Positions 37,001 through 50,005 of a DNA stretch of 64,000 nt are shown one piece after another. The position numbers and the translations under genes were made by a program. The DNA is from Nissolia schottii (lineage: Eukaryota > Streptophyta > Magnoliopsida > Fabales > Fabaceae), in NCBI GenBank assembly GCA_003254905.1, contig QANU01008237.1, forward strand, positions 305,775 through 369,774. Direction: 5' to 3'. Within the stretch, counting starts at the first letter, position 1; every line of letters starts with the position of its first letter. The notes below the pieces were generated by a model. It had not been told where the DNA came from. It saw only the letters and a program-made list of their open reading frames with translations, and did no database searches.

Positions 37001-38226
37001 CTCCAGACAATTTTCTCTCAGAAGCCATACAGGATAGTCCATGATTGCAAGGAACCACACCCACCATACTAACTTGTGTTTCATTGGAATGCAAAGAATT
37101 CAGCTCTACCTCCTTTGTCGCTTCCTCCAACACGCCAGTTGATGCATTTGAAAATTTCATAAGCGAAACGCAAACCGGAATCTTATGTGGAAAATTACAT
37201 TTATACCTCATGGCATTGTATCTATTTAATCTGAAAGACATCCTCTGCAAACAGCATGAACCTTCTCTAAATTGCACATAATTACTAGGCCCAGTGCTAT
37301 TTGTGAGGCCACTCTTGGAAGCCTGGATTGACTGGACGTTGCTTCTGTTGTTCATATCATTCAAGGAGAATAAAAGGTGTCAATCAATCAAATGTAATAG
37401 CATATTAGTTTAATTTCTCACATTAGCGTGTAGAAGATGCAATACAGTAACAATGGCCTAGACTCGCAAACAAGATTACATACACATGCACCACCCCCAC
37501 AAAAACAAGGAAAAAGTACCTCCTCCTTTAGGTGCTTGTGGTAAGAGTTATCAAAATTCAATGCCAAATGGCAAATACAGCACACTTCTCACATAAGCAC
37601 ACAATATCTATCTCACCTTGATACATTCATTACTTGATACTCACCCACAAGTGTCTATACGATATAGAAAGTATGACCTCAAAAAGCATTTTCTTTGAAC
37701 ACAAACTTTTACACATCCTGAATATAATAATAAGATATCGCAGTTTCCAGTTACTTCTTTGTCCTGCTATTTCCACATTCACTAATAATGTCCCAGCTCA
37801 CAATTTCTACATGACTGAAAACACCACGAAGTCTAACTCAACAGTCTCAACCTTTCAAAACCAGTAACAAACAACTAGCCACTACAGAAAAAACAAAACA
37901 AACAACAGCAACAATTTCAGCCTTTTACTTTGTTTGAAGAGTAACATGAGAACACTAATTTCATTAGGAGAAATAAAAATAAATAATAAAAAAAACAAAA
38001 ACACCCCATGTAGCTAAAATGAAAACTTCAGAGTTATCAGAGAATTTGAAGACACGGGCAAGCTAAAAGATGACAACTTGAAGTGGAACCTGTGTAGAGT
38101 GGCTTCAGAAGAAGAAGGTGGAGAGGACCATGAAGAGAGAGCGAGACGGAAGGGGAAAGAGGAGGGAGAAGAAGAGTGTGAGAGGGAGAAGCACGAGGGG
38201 CAGTATGGTCTTAACGGAACTTCCAT
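31026..38226 (-). CDS. POL1B: Plant organellar DNA polymerase I-like (POP; POL1A/POL1B type)
   Basis: Family A DNA polymerase that replicates and repairs plastid and mitochondrial DNA. Exons (minus): 38226..38090 (proposed), 37344..36468, 36271..36080, 35498..34819, 34220..33782, 33547..33452, 33105..33013, 32932..32738, 32591..32499, 32394..32182, 31606..31517, 31187..31026; phases agree throughout, giving 1088 residues, close to the known length of about 1050. 3'-5' exonuclease: DTE (336-338), NYSFD (406-410), YSALD (512-516). Polymerase: motif A ADYGQLELR (D835), motif B RRKAKMLNFSIAYG (910-923), motif C VHDE (1036-1039). All catalytic residues are present. Exon 1 is Ser-rich and basic with almost no acids (MEVPLRPYCPSCFSLSHSSS), like a dual-targeting peptide, and its phase fits, but its donor (CAG|GTTCCA) is weak. 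Otherwise translation could start at 37355 (MNNRSNVQS). The symbol POL1B rather than POL1A rests on the neighbouring PBL23-like kinase. Confidence 0.93.
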
Positions 38227-38799
38227 TGCTGAAATTCACCTTCCTCACTATTCTTCTTCAAAGCTTTTCTTCAGACACAGAGAGATTGGGAGCCAAGAAG
38301 CTAAACCCTGCTACTTGAAAATAGAAAAGATAAAAAAATAATCATAATAAAAAATTGCATATATTTGTGAAAAAAAAATGAAACGACAAAAAAACAAAAA
38401 CTAACAGGTACACCTTATTTTAAGCAATTAAAAATTATAAAATCCACAGACAGAATTTGGGTTTGCCAGGCAAGCGAGAATGTCAATGAAGAATTTATAA
38501 GAATCATTTTTTGTTTAATTAGTATTATTATTTAAGGGATGTATTTGGATTGGTTTTGGTTTAATTTTTTATTTTTTGATGGCAGATTTTGGTTCAATTG
38601 GAGCTGGGAATTGTTAGTGAACCAATAATGAAATAATTGAAAAATGATATTTGAGGACTTTTTAAATGATTCTCTCTCATGTGGCTACTTCTTTTTTTCA
38701 ATCAATAGATTTTTCTTAATGTGATAATTATTGTAGTATCTCTCTTAGCATTTATTATACATTCACATTCGTATTTATACAATTTGGCCCACACAAAAA

Positions 38800-39780
38800 C
38801 TCCCAAACAACCATCGTCTCTCACATTCACTCGCGATAGCCTATTAAGTGCGTGTTTATATACATGATAAAGAAACTGCTCACGTCTCCACTTTTTTTTA
38901 GCAAAATCAGCACTGTTCTCTATTCATCTTAGCCCAAATTTCACTAAAATCACCACTGAACGAAGGACGACGACAACGACGAACACCCACATTTATGTTT
39001 TGGATTTGAAACTGCAACCTTTTTAGAGTTTTAGCCGTTGATTGTAGGCTTTTGAACTTTTCTTGCTTTGTGACCAATATACGTGATTTAATTCTGAAAT
39101 TTTGAATGACCTACTGTTTGTGTTTGTGGAAATTATTTGCAAAATTATTCAAAAAGTCTATGCATTTAGTCTATAGAGTTTGTGTATTTTAGTACATGAA
39201 GCTTGTGCACTTTAGTGTATAAAGCTTGTGCATTGATAATTTATGTGTATTATATGGTTTCTTGTGAAATATACATGTTAAAATTGGTAAAGTTTGTGCA
39301 TTGATGTATACATTGCTTGTGCATTTTGATACTTAACATTTGTGCATACTTATCAAACATTTATGCAAATTTTAATCTGCATTTTAGTATATAAAGTTTG
39401 TGCATGTGTGGTGTCTCTAGGTATGATTGTATTTTATGTTAACAAACATCTAGAGTATCAAAACACAAACTTTAACAACGTAATTACACAAACATTAAAA
39501 ACGAGGGTGCATAAACGTTAAAAATATGAAAAACACACATTTACCAAAATATTTATACGAATTTTAATCTCTAAAGTTTGTGTAAAACAACACATAATGT
39601 CTGTGCACTTTAATATAAGTTTGTGCAGGTAGGTGGGAGGAAAAATCCCATGGGAGCATGTGTCGTAGTGCCGTGGTCATTAAATTATTCCAAATTTTAC
39701 TATTTGTATGAGATATAATGTATACCAATTAATTTTCCTATTTTGTACATAGTGGATATACGGGTGGCATGATTGAGGTG
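38800..39780. mobile_element. TTTGTGCA-rich element, third copy
   Basis: Between about 39170 and 39630 the units AAGTTTGTGCA, AAGCTTGTGCA and ACATTTGTGCA recur many times on the plus strand, and GACGACGACAACGACGAAC near 38965 recalls the acidic/basic minisatellite of the copy at 60613. The right edge (ATACGGGTGGCATGATTGAGGTGTACC) resembles the family terminus. The left edge is not defined. Confidence 0.45.
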
Positions 39781-39821
39781 TACCCCAATCATTTTTGTTA
39801 TTTTTATGAGTAAAATATAAT

Positions 39822-40451
39822 ATCCTTCTCTAAGAAATGCTTAAATTATACTCCACTCCCATTTGAAAATATATGCTACCTTCCTTTTTAAAATAAAAGT
39901 AAACAATAATTTAATCTTTTTCTATATTTTTAACTAAAATAGTCTTAACAAATAGTTTTACACATTAAAACGTTTTTAACAAAATAAAATAGCATGGTTA
40001 ATAATATAAAAATGTTTATGCATAATTACAATAATTACATAAAAAAATATTTTATTAATAAAATAAGTTATTAATAAAAAAGATTATAATAAATTTAAAA
40101 TAAAATATTAAGTATTTTCTTAAAAATTGATTTAAAAATATTAATGTATATTATTATACTCATTGTTATTATTTTAAAATTAATTGCTGAAAAAATATAT
40201 TTTTTCTTTTAAAGTTATTATAAATTGTTAATACTTAATTAATAATTTATTCTTTTAATAGAATAATTTTATATAATTATTATAATAATGGATTAATAAT
40301 TTTATATTACCATTAGTTATAGCTTTTATTTTATTAAAAAAATAATATGTATAATTATTTATGAAGGGTATATTGGTAAAAAAAAATTGTGAACAAGAAC
40401 TAGAGTGTAATTTACTAGAGAGTATAATTTAAGCATTTCTTAGACAAGGAT
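39822..40451. mobile_element. AT-rich MITE with about 30-bp TIRs
   Basis: Left end ATCCTTCTCTAAGAAATGCT (continuing TAAATTATACTC) and right end AGCATTTCTTAGACAAGGAT (preceded by AGTATAATTTA) are inverted repeats with about two mismatches in 32. The 630-bp inside is extremely AT-rich and non-coding. Superfamily and target duplication are not clear. Confidence 0.7.
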
Positions 40452-41360
40452 TGTATTTAACTCTATTTTTATCCACCCTACTAGTCAAACTTGAGTTCTT
40501 CCACTTCATTGGAAGTGAAAATAACATTTAAATCGCGAGTTCAACTGGTCATAGTTATTGTTATTACTTGTATTTATGCTCTTTTGTTGCATAATACTTA
40601 TATTTATATTTATGTTTGACAATTCAGAAAATTATTATTAAAATCACCAAAATGAAAATTATTATTAAGTATTTTTATTGCTTGTTCAAGGTTTTGAAGA
40701 TTGAACTTAATACATTATTTCCCGATTTACAATGTCAATGTTTATTGAAAACTCAATAAATTATTAGAGTTGGGGTGAAGTATGAATAATATGTTAGGAG
40801 ATTCTTTAAATATTAAAAATTATTAATTTTAAAAACAAATTATTGAAAAAATATATACAAATGTTATTGTATAATGAAAATATTAATGTGATTTTTTTAC
40901 GTGTAAAATTACTATATGTGATGACTAATTAATCAATTAATTAATATATATATATATAATAAAATTGCTAGCTATATTCTGTTAAAGATAAGCATGTGAA
41001 ATGGTCAAATTAGAAGCCTTAGCCCTTAGGTGAAAATGGCTAAATATGGGTCCAAAAATAATAAAAATAAATCAATGGTAAAAATTAACCCATGATAATG
41101 ATAAGTCATGTAAAATTTTTAGGTGAGATGATTTACCTAGAGCAAGAGCAAGTTAGAGCCTAGGCAAATTGCTATTTTATTATATTAATATCAAAATGTA
41201 CTAGTCAATAAATTCTTGGACATGGAAACTCATGGTGATGGTTTTGATTTTCATACTTATGCTTTGCCAAGTGGCAGCAAGCAGCATGATGAAACATATG
41301 GAGTGATTTCACAAACTTCATATGCAGTTCCAATTTTCTTTCCATTTACTATTATCCTCT

Positions 41361-43979
41361 CTACTTTATCAAACTCATTGTCTCAACAGCATTATTATTA
41401 TTATTATTAGCTGTTCTCAGATAAGTCTCTATTGCATGTTGTTGGTTTTCACCCACTTCTACTCCTTGCTTCTTTGCTAAAACCTCAAGAGCTGTAACTA
41501 CATCACTAATCAAAGGCCTAGTATCAGCTTCCTCCTGGAGACACATTTCTGCAATTGCTAGTGCTTGGTATAGACCCTTAATGGGGTACTTCCCTTCTAG
41601 CAATGGATCAGCCATTAATGGGAATTTCCTCCTGTCTTTCAATAGTGGTTGTGCCTGAAAAGAAAGCAACATTATGAATGTCAAATGCATGAACATTAGT
41701 GCACTCGTGTGCAACAATAATAACAACTAAGTCTTGTTCTACTAAAAGGGTCCGCGACATAAGTTGGATTCCTTAATATACTATCATAGACTGTCTTCAC
41801 ATTCAAATATAAATTTTTAGAGTTGTCATTCTGTTAATTTTATCTCCAAACTTTTATAATCTTCAAAATTATCCGCAAAGTTGCCAAGCATCCATCAAGT
41901 TTGTCCCACGTTCTTGAGATTAAGTCTTCATGGAACTAATTTGATAGACATTTGACAACTTCGATAACAATTTTGATGATTATAAAAGTTTGGGAACATG
42001 ATTAATCAAAATTGTCAACCTTCTCGAAAATGCCATGATTTTAAGCACATAAGAAAGGTTTGTACATAACATACCCAAGTGACTAAGTTTTGTTCCCCAG
42101 AAGGTCTTAAATGATCAATTACTCTTCTTCCTGTGATCATCTCCAAAAGCACTACTCCAAAGCTGTAAACATCTGATTTAGTTGTCAACTTCCCTGTTAA
42201 TGCATACTCAGGAGCACAATAGCCATATGTTCCCATCACCCTAGTGGATACATGCGTTTTGTCGCCGGTTGGACCAAGCTTTGCTAGTCCAAAATCAGAG
42301 AGCTTCGGATTGAAGTCTTCGTCTAACAGAATGTTCGACGCTTTGAAATCGCGGTATATCACTGGCGGGTTTGCTATTTCATGTAAATACTCAAGTCCTT
42401 TGGCAGCACCTTCTGCAATCTTCATTCTTGTACTCCAGTCCAAAGGTTTTTGGTTTGCGGATAGATCTGGCAATTGTTTTTCATTTTCAATGATCAGATA
42501 ACTAATTAGATACTAATCACCATATACCAAAATAGATGTGTTTAGATTGCTTATTTTAAGTTTAATATAACTTATAATCCAAAATTTCTGAGATAGTTTA
42601 AACAAAATGATTATTTTGCAAAACTGAACTGTTACTTGGCATGAAAGCTACATATTCAAGGATCGCCAGAAATCATAGGAACAAAAATAGCCAATCACAC
42701 AAATTTCACGCAAAATTCACGATAAAAGGGGGAATTTCTTTAGCAATGGTCTTATTTATGCCATGATGCTTGATTTGGATACTTAAATTTGCTGTCACTT
42801 GTTGTTGTGATGCATTTGCATTAGAAGGACATTGAATAAGAATTATATTTTTACTTACCAAGAAGATGATCTTCTAAAGAACCATTGACCATGTACTCAT
42901 ACACCAGAACCCTTTGATTACCATCAGCACAGTACCCTACCAAATTGACAAGGTTAGGGTGGTGCAAGAGACTCAAAATCAAAACCTCTACTAGAAATTC
43001 TCTGTTTCCTTGAAAGCCATTCCTGTTTAGTTGCTTCACAGCAACAACCTGCATATGTAACACATCTTTTATAAGGCTACTTACAACCCGAATTGACTTC
43101 ATGGATTCTAGACTCCAACTAATTTAGCTTGAACCAGGTCGGTCCACTATAAGGAAAAGTTCCCGCAGCGCTAATTTTTAACATCTATAAGATCTTGCTT
43201 GAGGAGAACAAGTACCGAATCACTATCAAAGTAATACCTGATTTGTGCTTTTGATGCATCCTTTGTATACCCTCCCAAAGCCTCCTTCACCAATCATATT
43301 GACAGGGTGGAAGTTTTGAGTTGCGGCGCATACCTCGGGATAAGAGAAAACCTGAGAGCTCATGTTTCCTTTTCCAAGTTTAGCTATCTCTTCTTCCATG
43401 TACCTTCTCTTGCTGCCATCTACAAGATAAAAATTGGTTCAAGTTTTCAGAATTGGTAGTTACCATTGAGAAAAAAAGTTACTTAGTAACACAGTTTCAT
43501 TTGTGCTTTTGGCTTCTAAACATGCCATCATCAAGAAGCTGAGAACAACAAAGTGTTAAAGCTAACAATGGAACCAATAGAGAAGCAACATCAGCATTTT
43601 GAAGTTGATTTAGCACATTGTAAATATTGTACTAGCATTTCATAGACTTTTCATTTTAGGATTTCATGTTGAGATAAACAACATTGTACTTGAGGCAAAT
43701 GATTATTTTCACACCTAGACATGAGACATTAAATAAGAACTTTGGCCTGAAAAAGCATACAATGTAACAATGATTGAGAATTCAGCAATTCAGAACCCCA
43801 CATCTGAAAAATAGAGGTAGGAAGATATATTTGTAAAAATGAGGAAGATTATTACCGGTTTTGAAAGAGATGTTGGCAAATGAAGGCAGAGTTCTTGCAT
43901 CATGGTAATCCTTAATGTTATTCTTCAATGACCTCTTGTTGATCCTCTCTTGTGACTTGCAACATGCAAAGAAACTCAT
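41361..43979 (-). CDS. PBL23: Receptor-like cytoplasmic kinase, RLCK-VII (PBS1-like, PBL23-like)
   Basis: Ser/Thr kinase acting at the plasma membrane below immune or growth receptors. Exons (minus): 43979..43856, 43419..43238, 43048..42859, 42466..42075, 41654..41361; phases agree; 393 residues. The N-terminus [10 protein letters not shown] has Cys6-Cys7 as likely palmitoylation sites but no Gly2 for myristoylation. Kinase features: Gly loop [11 protein letters not shown] (85-95), AVK Lys107, YRDFKASN (203-210) with Tyr for the usual His as in this subfamily, DFG (223-225), APE (250-252), then EMITGRR. A run of six Asn near the C-terminus comes from an ATT microsatellite at about 41392-41409. 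Complete and apparently functional. The neighbouring polymerase gene mirrors the At3g20530/At3g20540 pair as I remember it, which is why I suggest PBL23. Confidence 0.93.
41844..41994. repeat. Foldback in kinase intron 4
   Basis: Left arm TCCAAACTTTTATAATCTTC, continuing AAAATTATCCGCAAAGTTGCCAA, faces right arm TTTGACAACTTCGATAACAATTTT then GATGATTATAAAAGTTTGGGA. Arms are about 55 bases with several mismatches. Related in wording to the foldback at 19915-20163. Confidence 0.6.
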
Positions 43980-45760
43980 TTTTTCTCCACCTCCTAAATA
44001 TTTGATCTCACCAAAACCACCAACATGTATATAGACAGAATTGCAAATCGAAAATTAATATATCAGCATGAAATGTTACATAGCCTATGATGATTCAATA
44101 ATAATGCCAGTAACTCAATGACACTCCACAACTGTGGCTTTGAAATCAAATTTCAGATGTTCTTTAAATTCAATCCTGAGAATAACCAGATTGACCAATC
44201 TGGCTTCTCAGAACCCTTCCCACATGTCATGGTTTCTCTTGGCTTCATTTTTCTTTTTCTTTAAAGCACATAGTTAGGAAAGGCAATTATGACTAGGTCA
44301 AATTTTGCTAATCCAAATATAGGATTTTTTTTTTTATACAGTGCTTATCTCTCACATAGATTTTCATTATGACTGCCAGAAAGGAGGATCACTCCTTTAT
44401 GAATCTCATCATCAAGAATAAATAATGCCAACTATTTTATATGGATAGTATATATTATTTGAAATAAGTGTGTGTACCTAATTTTAGTTATGATCTTTAT
44501 GTTACTGCTCTAAACTTTTGAATGACCATCAACTCAATTAAATGATATAATGAAATATCACAAAAACGTTTTTTAAGAGCAAACAATTACTTTGGTGTTA
44601 ACATTTTGATTTTTACATCAATTTAGTCCTAACAAAAAAGTTTATGTTGAAAAGAAATAATTTAGTGTTGAAAAGAAAATAGACATCAATTTAGTCATAG
44701 TATTTAAAATTTGACATCAAGTAAGTCTTACACTAATGATTTTAATGTTAAATACTTTGTCAATTTATCATTATAAAACAAAATTAATATAAAAAATTTA
44801 AATAACAAGACTAAGTTGATGTAAAATTTTACCATAACCAAATTAGTGTCAAATGAAAAATGTTAGGATGAAATTAGTTATTTACTTCTTTTTTAACATG
44901 ATTGTCTTATAAATTCAAGTATTCAACTATGAGTAAATTTGGGTCATTAGGCCCGATTGACGATGGCTAGAAACATTAAACGATGTCGCTTTTACAGTTC
45001 TAAAACGATGTGGTTTTAATCTCACATACTTTTTTTTTGAACCCCAGCTAAAAAAGATTGGATTTTTCTGTTTTTTCCTCAACCCCAGAAATAAAAATGA
45101 TTCCTTTTGCTTGTGCATTGAAACTAAGGGCTGGTGTTTAGTTCCTCAAGGTGAGAGTTCATATGCTTTGTCACTAAGTGGCATATCATATGTGTGAGAT
45201 TGAACTTGATGATTTGAATGTTTTACCATTACTCCGACCATTCTGTTTTAATTGTTAATTTTTTATTTTTAGAATTTTAAAATATTTGTCATTTATAATA
45301 TTTAGATATAATTATTTATTTTCTTTTTCATTCATGACCCTAATTATAGTGAAACATTAATTATTAATATAATGAATGTAAAGAGAATAATCTTAATTGT
45401 ATTAGAAATAGAATTTTTTATATAAAGATAATTTTGTAAATTCATATTATTTTATGCATTTACTTAGATATCACCCACTAACAAAGTCCTCACATCAATC
45501 AGCAGGATTTCAACCCTCGACCTTTTGAGATAAAAGTTAAATCCTTAACGAATTATACTACTCATTGTTAACTTCTTGTTAGACTTAGCTTACAACTAAA
45601 CTTTTGGGCAACATTATGAATTTTACACTTGGCTTAAATGCGCTACACTTTTACCCAACATTATGAAATTTTACGGGGTTTTAACATGTATGCGGTTTTG
45701 GTAGGGAAAAATTCCTAAAATATGGGTTGGAATGAGAAATTACGAAAATATGGGGCAAAT

Positions 45761-46017
45761 TTCTGAAATCGCCACAAGGGGTGGCGATTTCAGAAAATCT
45801 GAAAATAAAAAAAATAAAAATTCAAAAAGTCTGAAATCGCCACCCCTTGTGGCGATTTCAGACTTTTTTTATTTTTTATTTTTTTAAAGTCTGAAATCGC
45901 CACAGGGGGTGGCGATTTGAAATCGCCACCACCTGTGGCGATTTCAGACTTTAAAAAAATAAAAAATAAAAAAAATTCAAATGTCTGAAATCGCCATAGG
46001 GGGTGGCGATTTCAGAC
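45761..46017. repeat. Cluster of nested palindromes, core CTGAAATCGCCA
   Basis: Four palindromic blocks built from one unit: 45761-45795, 45829-45863, 45886-45952 (double-length and nested) and 45983-46017. The core AAATCGCCA or its complement TGGCGATTT occurs ten times in about 257 bases, always as facing pairs around 5-7 base loops such as AAGGG, CCCCTTG or TAGGGGG. AT-rich linkers (AAAAATAAAAAA types) separate the blocks. Non-coding. Confidence 0.9.
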
Positions 46018-47540
46018 AAGAAACCCATACATTTGTAATTTTTATGAATGGACCATATTATGGGAATATAAATGTATTGTGGCCATATATATGTAAAAAA
46101 TCCAAATTTTACTTGGTAGGAGTGTGTTTCTCAAAATGGGAAGGTGGAAATTGGAGTGGAAGTTTGCTAGGTATTTGGAAAATGGACATAAAATATTGAC
46201 CACATTTCTCAATTTCATTCATCTTTTGTAAATGTCCAATATTAGTTAGTTGAATGGCACTCAAAAGTCAGTTGAATTTTGGTTTAGGTTCTTTCAAATA
46301 TAAAATTGTGGCATGCTGAAACTTTCTGTTATCCTTTTTCTTTCTTTCTTTTTATTCAGCGGAAAAGGACTTTCTGTTATCCTTGGTTCATTCTATTGAA
46401 CGGAATTTATATGGAACTAGGAATTCAACCATGTGAACATAGCTTATATTCCTCGGTAGTGATTGTGTTATGTTCATGTATTGGTGCATTATTTTGTGAT
46501 CAGTTCTTGCATCATTAAACATTGTTTCCGGTTAAAAAAAATTGTGTTAGGCAATATATGGGAAAAATATATTTACTTTTAATTTTAATTGACTACACTG
46601 CATTTAAATACTAGTGGAGTTGCACGCTGTGCTATGCACCGAAATGTTCCACAATTTGAATGACTAAAATAAAATTAGTTTTATATTGTCATTCAATTAT
46701 GTATCAATAATTTAACTAATATAATTGATTATTACATTCACTATTTGAAAGGTTATCCAAACTAAAATAATTAATTGGATGATTATGTAAAATGTGCATC
46801 AAAATTAAACTCTTAAAATATTGAACTAATTTAAACATATTCTTTATCAATTTATATTTGAACAGTTAGTAAACAAATTTTTTTATCATAAAATAGTTTG
46901 ACCAAAAAATTGGTGCAAAAATATTTTTAATGATATCAATATGCAAAAGTAGAAAGTGACTGGTAAAAAGAATAAATGAAGTATATGATTGATATCCTGT
47001 GCAAATTATAGTATTACCTGTGCAATATATATGTTCCATCTAAGATATAAATATTTGTAACAAAATCATTTTATATGAAATTCATACCAATCATGCAATG
47101 CAAATATACAAATAAAATTGTGATAACAACTTGTACTTAAATTTTAAATACTAAGTTATTTTTCACGTGTCTCATAAAATAAGTATATTCTCTTATTAAA
47201 GCTTTCTATTTTTTACAATTTTATGAATTAAATTCATCACATTTTATCATCACTTCATATTTTATATTAAGCCTTATTAAATTTCTCAATGACCTATGTC
47301 ATGGAGCTATCAAAAAGTGATATTTATCAATAACAAATTAAATACATTTTCTTATAGATTCTTAAAATATTTAATCTAATATATATATATATATATATAT
47401 ATTACGGTAAAATATCAATACACAATTAAAGTATTGTATAATTAAAAAATAACTAATAATATATTTTAATAATAATAACATGTCTAATAATTGAGAAAAA
47501 ATTGTCCAAGTTCAAATAATTGAAAAGTAAAAAAAATTAA

Positions 47541-48729
47541 GGAGGCATTTGGTATGAAGTAATATGGATAAATACTGGAAATTTTGTAATTAAATTACTT
47601 GACAATTCACATTGACTTGTTTGATTACTTAAGATTACTAGTAATGTGGATTACCCAAGTAATCCACGTTACTTCAAAAGTGGTAATGTGAATTACTCTC
47701 ATGAGAGGTGTCTATCTAGATTGCCACATTTCAAGTAATCTTTCAATTTTTATTTTGACAAAAATATTCTTAACATAAACAACTTTCTCTTTCTCCATGA
47801 GTCACCACCGCCACTCACAACCACTACCACCACCTACCACTCCCACCATCACTCCCCCTGTGACTAACATATACCACCCACTACCACCGCTCCACCACCG
47901 CCACCACCACCATTACCATCACCATCGTCACTGTTACAACCACCACATCACTTCAGTCGTCGCCACCACGTACCACCACCATTATCGTCATCGCCATTAT
48001 TATCATTGTCGTCGCCACAATCACCAACAATAACACCTACCACCCTCACCACCAACATATATACTACACATCATCTCCAGCACCATCACCATTGTCACCT
48101 CCATCACCACGTTGTCACCGTCACCACTGTCACCATTGTTGTCACCACAACCACCACCACTATCAACAACCACCACCACCACTTCCACTACCAACCACCA
48201 CCGCATCTACTACCACTGACATAATCACCTCCACTGCCACCACATCCATCACCGACACCTCTCTCATGACTCACCTCCACTACCATAATCGTTGCTATCA
48301 ACACCACAACTCCTTATTTCCACCACTGCAGTTGCCACCACCACCACCACCATTGTCACCATTACCATTATCTATCACCACCACCATTGTTGTCGCCACA
48401 ACCACTGTCACTACAATACACCAACCAATTTTTATTTATTTTTATTTATTTTATTATTGTTATGATTTTTTATTTATTTAATTTATTATTATATTATTAT
48501 TTTATTTATTTAATTTTATTTATTATTTAGAGGATATTATGGTAAAATACATTTATTACTTGTCAATTCTTTTGATATACCAAATATGGTAATGTAAATT
48601 GTTAGTTACATTACTTGTACATACCAAATATTACAACGCAACATTACCAGTAATTTAAAAGGTGATAATCTTCCTGACAGATAATTCAAATTATTGGTAA
48701 TCTTAATAGAAAACGTGTCAAACGCTCTC
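47541..48729. mobile_element. Harbinger/Tourist-like element with CAC-rich interior
   Basis: Begins GGAGGCATTTGGTA and ends CAAACGCTCTC; the ends are imperfect inverted repeats (GGAGGCATTTG against GAGAGCGTTTG). A TAA trinucleotide is present on both sides (47538-47540 and 48730-48732), fitting the 3-bp duplication of this superfamily. The flanks inside, with GTAATGTGGATTACCCAAGTAATCC, are also partly inverted. No transposase. Confidence 0.6.
47797..48425 (+). repeat. CAC/CCA-rich low-complexity tract
   Basis: About 630 bases almost entirely of ACC, CAC, CAT and CCA triplets, pyrimidine/adenine on the plus strand and very poor in G. It yields His- and Thr-rich spurious ORFs in all plus frames. 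It lies inside the Harbinger-like element. Confidence 0.9.
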
Positions 48730-50005
48730 TAAGAATCAATTTTTGTAAAAAACTTATGTTTTAATGTAAAAGTTGTATAATCAAACAAAAATTAAAAGTA
48801 TGTCTTTTGACGTCTGAAAAGATTTAAAAAGCCATTATATATATTATTCAAACCGTCCCTAAATATAAATAACATGAAACAAAACATATTATAATTATAA
48901 TAAGTCCAAAATATTATTTTGAATAAGAAGACTTTTTTCAATCAATTTCAACACACCATTTGTTGTATTGGACTTTTTCACTTAATTAATTCATTTTATA
49001 TATTTTTCAAATCTAGTTGAATACAAATTATATCTTTTGTCAAATATTATATGCGTCTGCTCAAGTGAACACAACTAACACATTGCAAACTGATTTAATG
49101 TTTCTTTTACTAAACACATTTCAATTCTATCTAGGAACAAAATGTATGTCATATTTAAAGCCCTTGCCAAACAACCTTAAAAGAAGATCAATGGTTACAC
49201 AAAAAATACCTCAACTCTTTTTATACTTTAACTATCTCCACTTTTTTTTTCCAATAAATTATAAATCATTTTGACAATGAATTGGCAAGGAAGAGTACAC
49301 AATCCAAACATAAAAGGAATGAGTAACAGACTAAAGAAGTTGTGCACAAAATACTAATAGAAATTGTAAATGCTCCTTTTTTAATGTAAAGCATACTAAC
49401 CAAACATGTTCTTCTTCCTCGATGTTCTCTTGAACATATGGATGCATTGCATTCAAATTCAAATAGCCTCAAGTCTTTAGACCTGATTTAGTTACAGCCA
49501 TATCCATCACACACCAAAATTATCAAGAAATCTTACAAAAATGTTAAAATTTGTTGAATACAAAAACTAACAATTAGAAATATATACATGACCAACAACA
49601 ACTATGAAGAGAAGAGTTAAATAATAGTTGTGAATGTACCATGCCAATCGCTCATTACATCCAATTAAGTTGGTTTAGTAATAGGCTCAAGTCCTATTCC
49701 TTTGATGTCATCACCTATCTCCCCTTTCGTTTTGATTCTCTAGGAAAAAAAATAACTAACAAACTAAATAGAGAAGATAATTATAGACAATACTTCAGAG
49801 GGAATTTTTACATCTTGAATATATATAGTTATGTATGTGAGAAGTAGACCCATTTGTTGAAAAATCAGGTAGACCCAAATAGCAAAGAAAGAGCTCAGAG
49901 CCAGTACCAAATAAACAACTAAAAACTTGAGAAGAGTACGAAAGAAAAAATAATGTTTAAAATCTTTTGTAAGTATTTTAGTATAAAAACTTTAATGCGT
50001 ATAAA

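Larger units (their letters stand above)
38227..41360. other. Intergenic region with two transposable elements
   Basis: Contains the promoter of the polymerase gene (from 38227), a TTTGTGCA-rich element (about 38800-39780), a 630-bp MITE (39822-40451) and AT-rich DNA. No coding sequence is supported. Confidence 0.6.

Noticed and set aside
45761..46017. CRISPR-like array
   Set aside because: Units are palindromes with variable AT-rich linkers, not direct repeats with unique spacers, and this is a plant nuclear region.
46306..46518. 70-residue hydrophobic ORF
   Set aside because: Short and in a repeat-bearing spacer; hydrophobicity follows from T-rich DNA.
47797..48481. His/Thr-rich ORFs in several plus frames
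   Set aside because: All frames of a CAC/CCA repeat are open; this is low-complexity sequence within a transposon.
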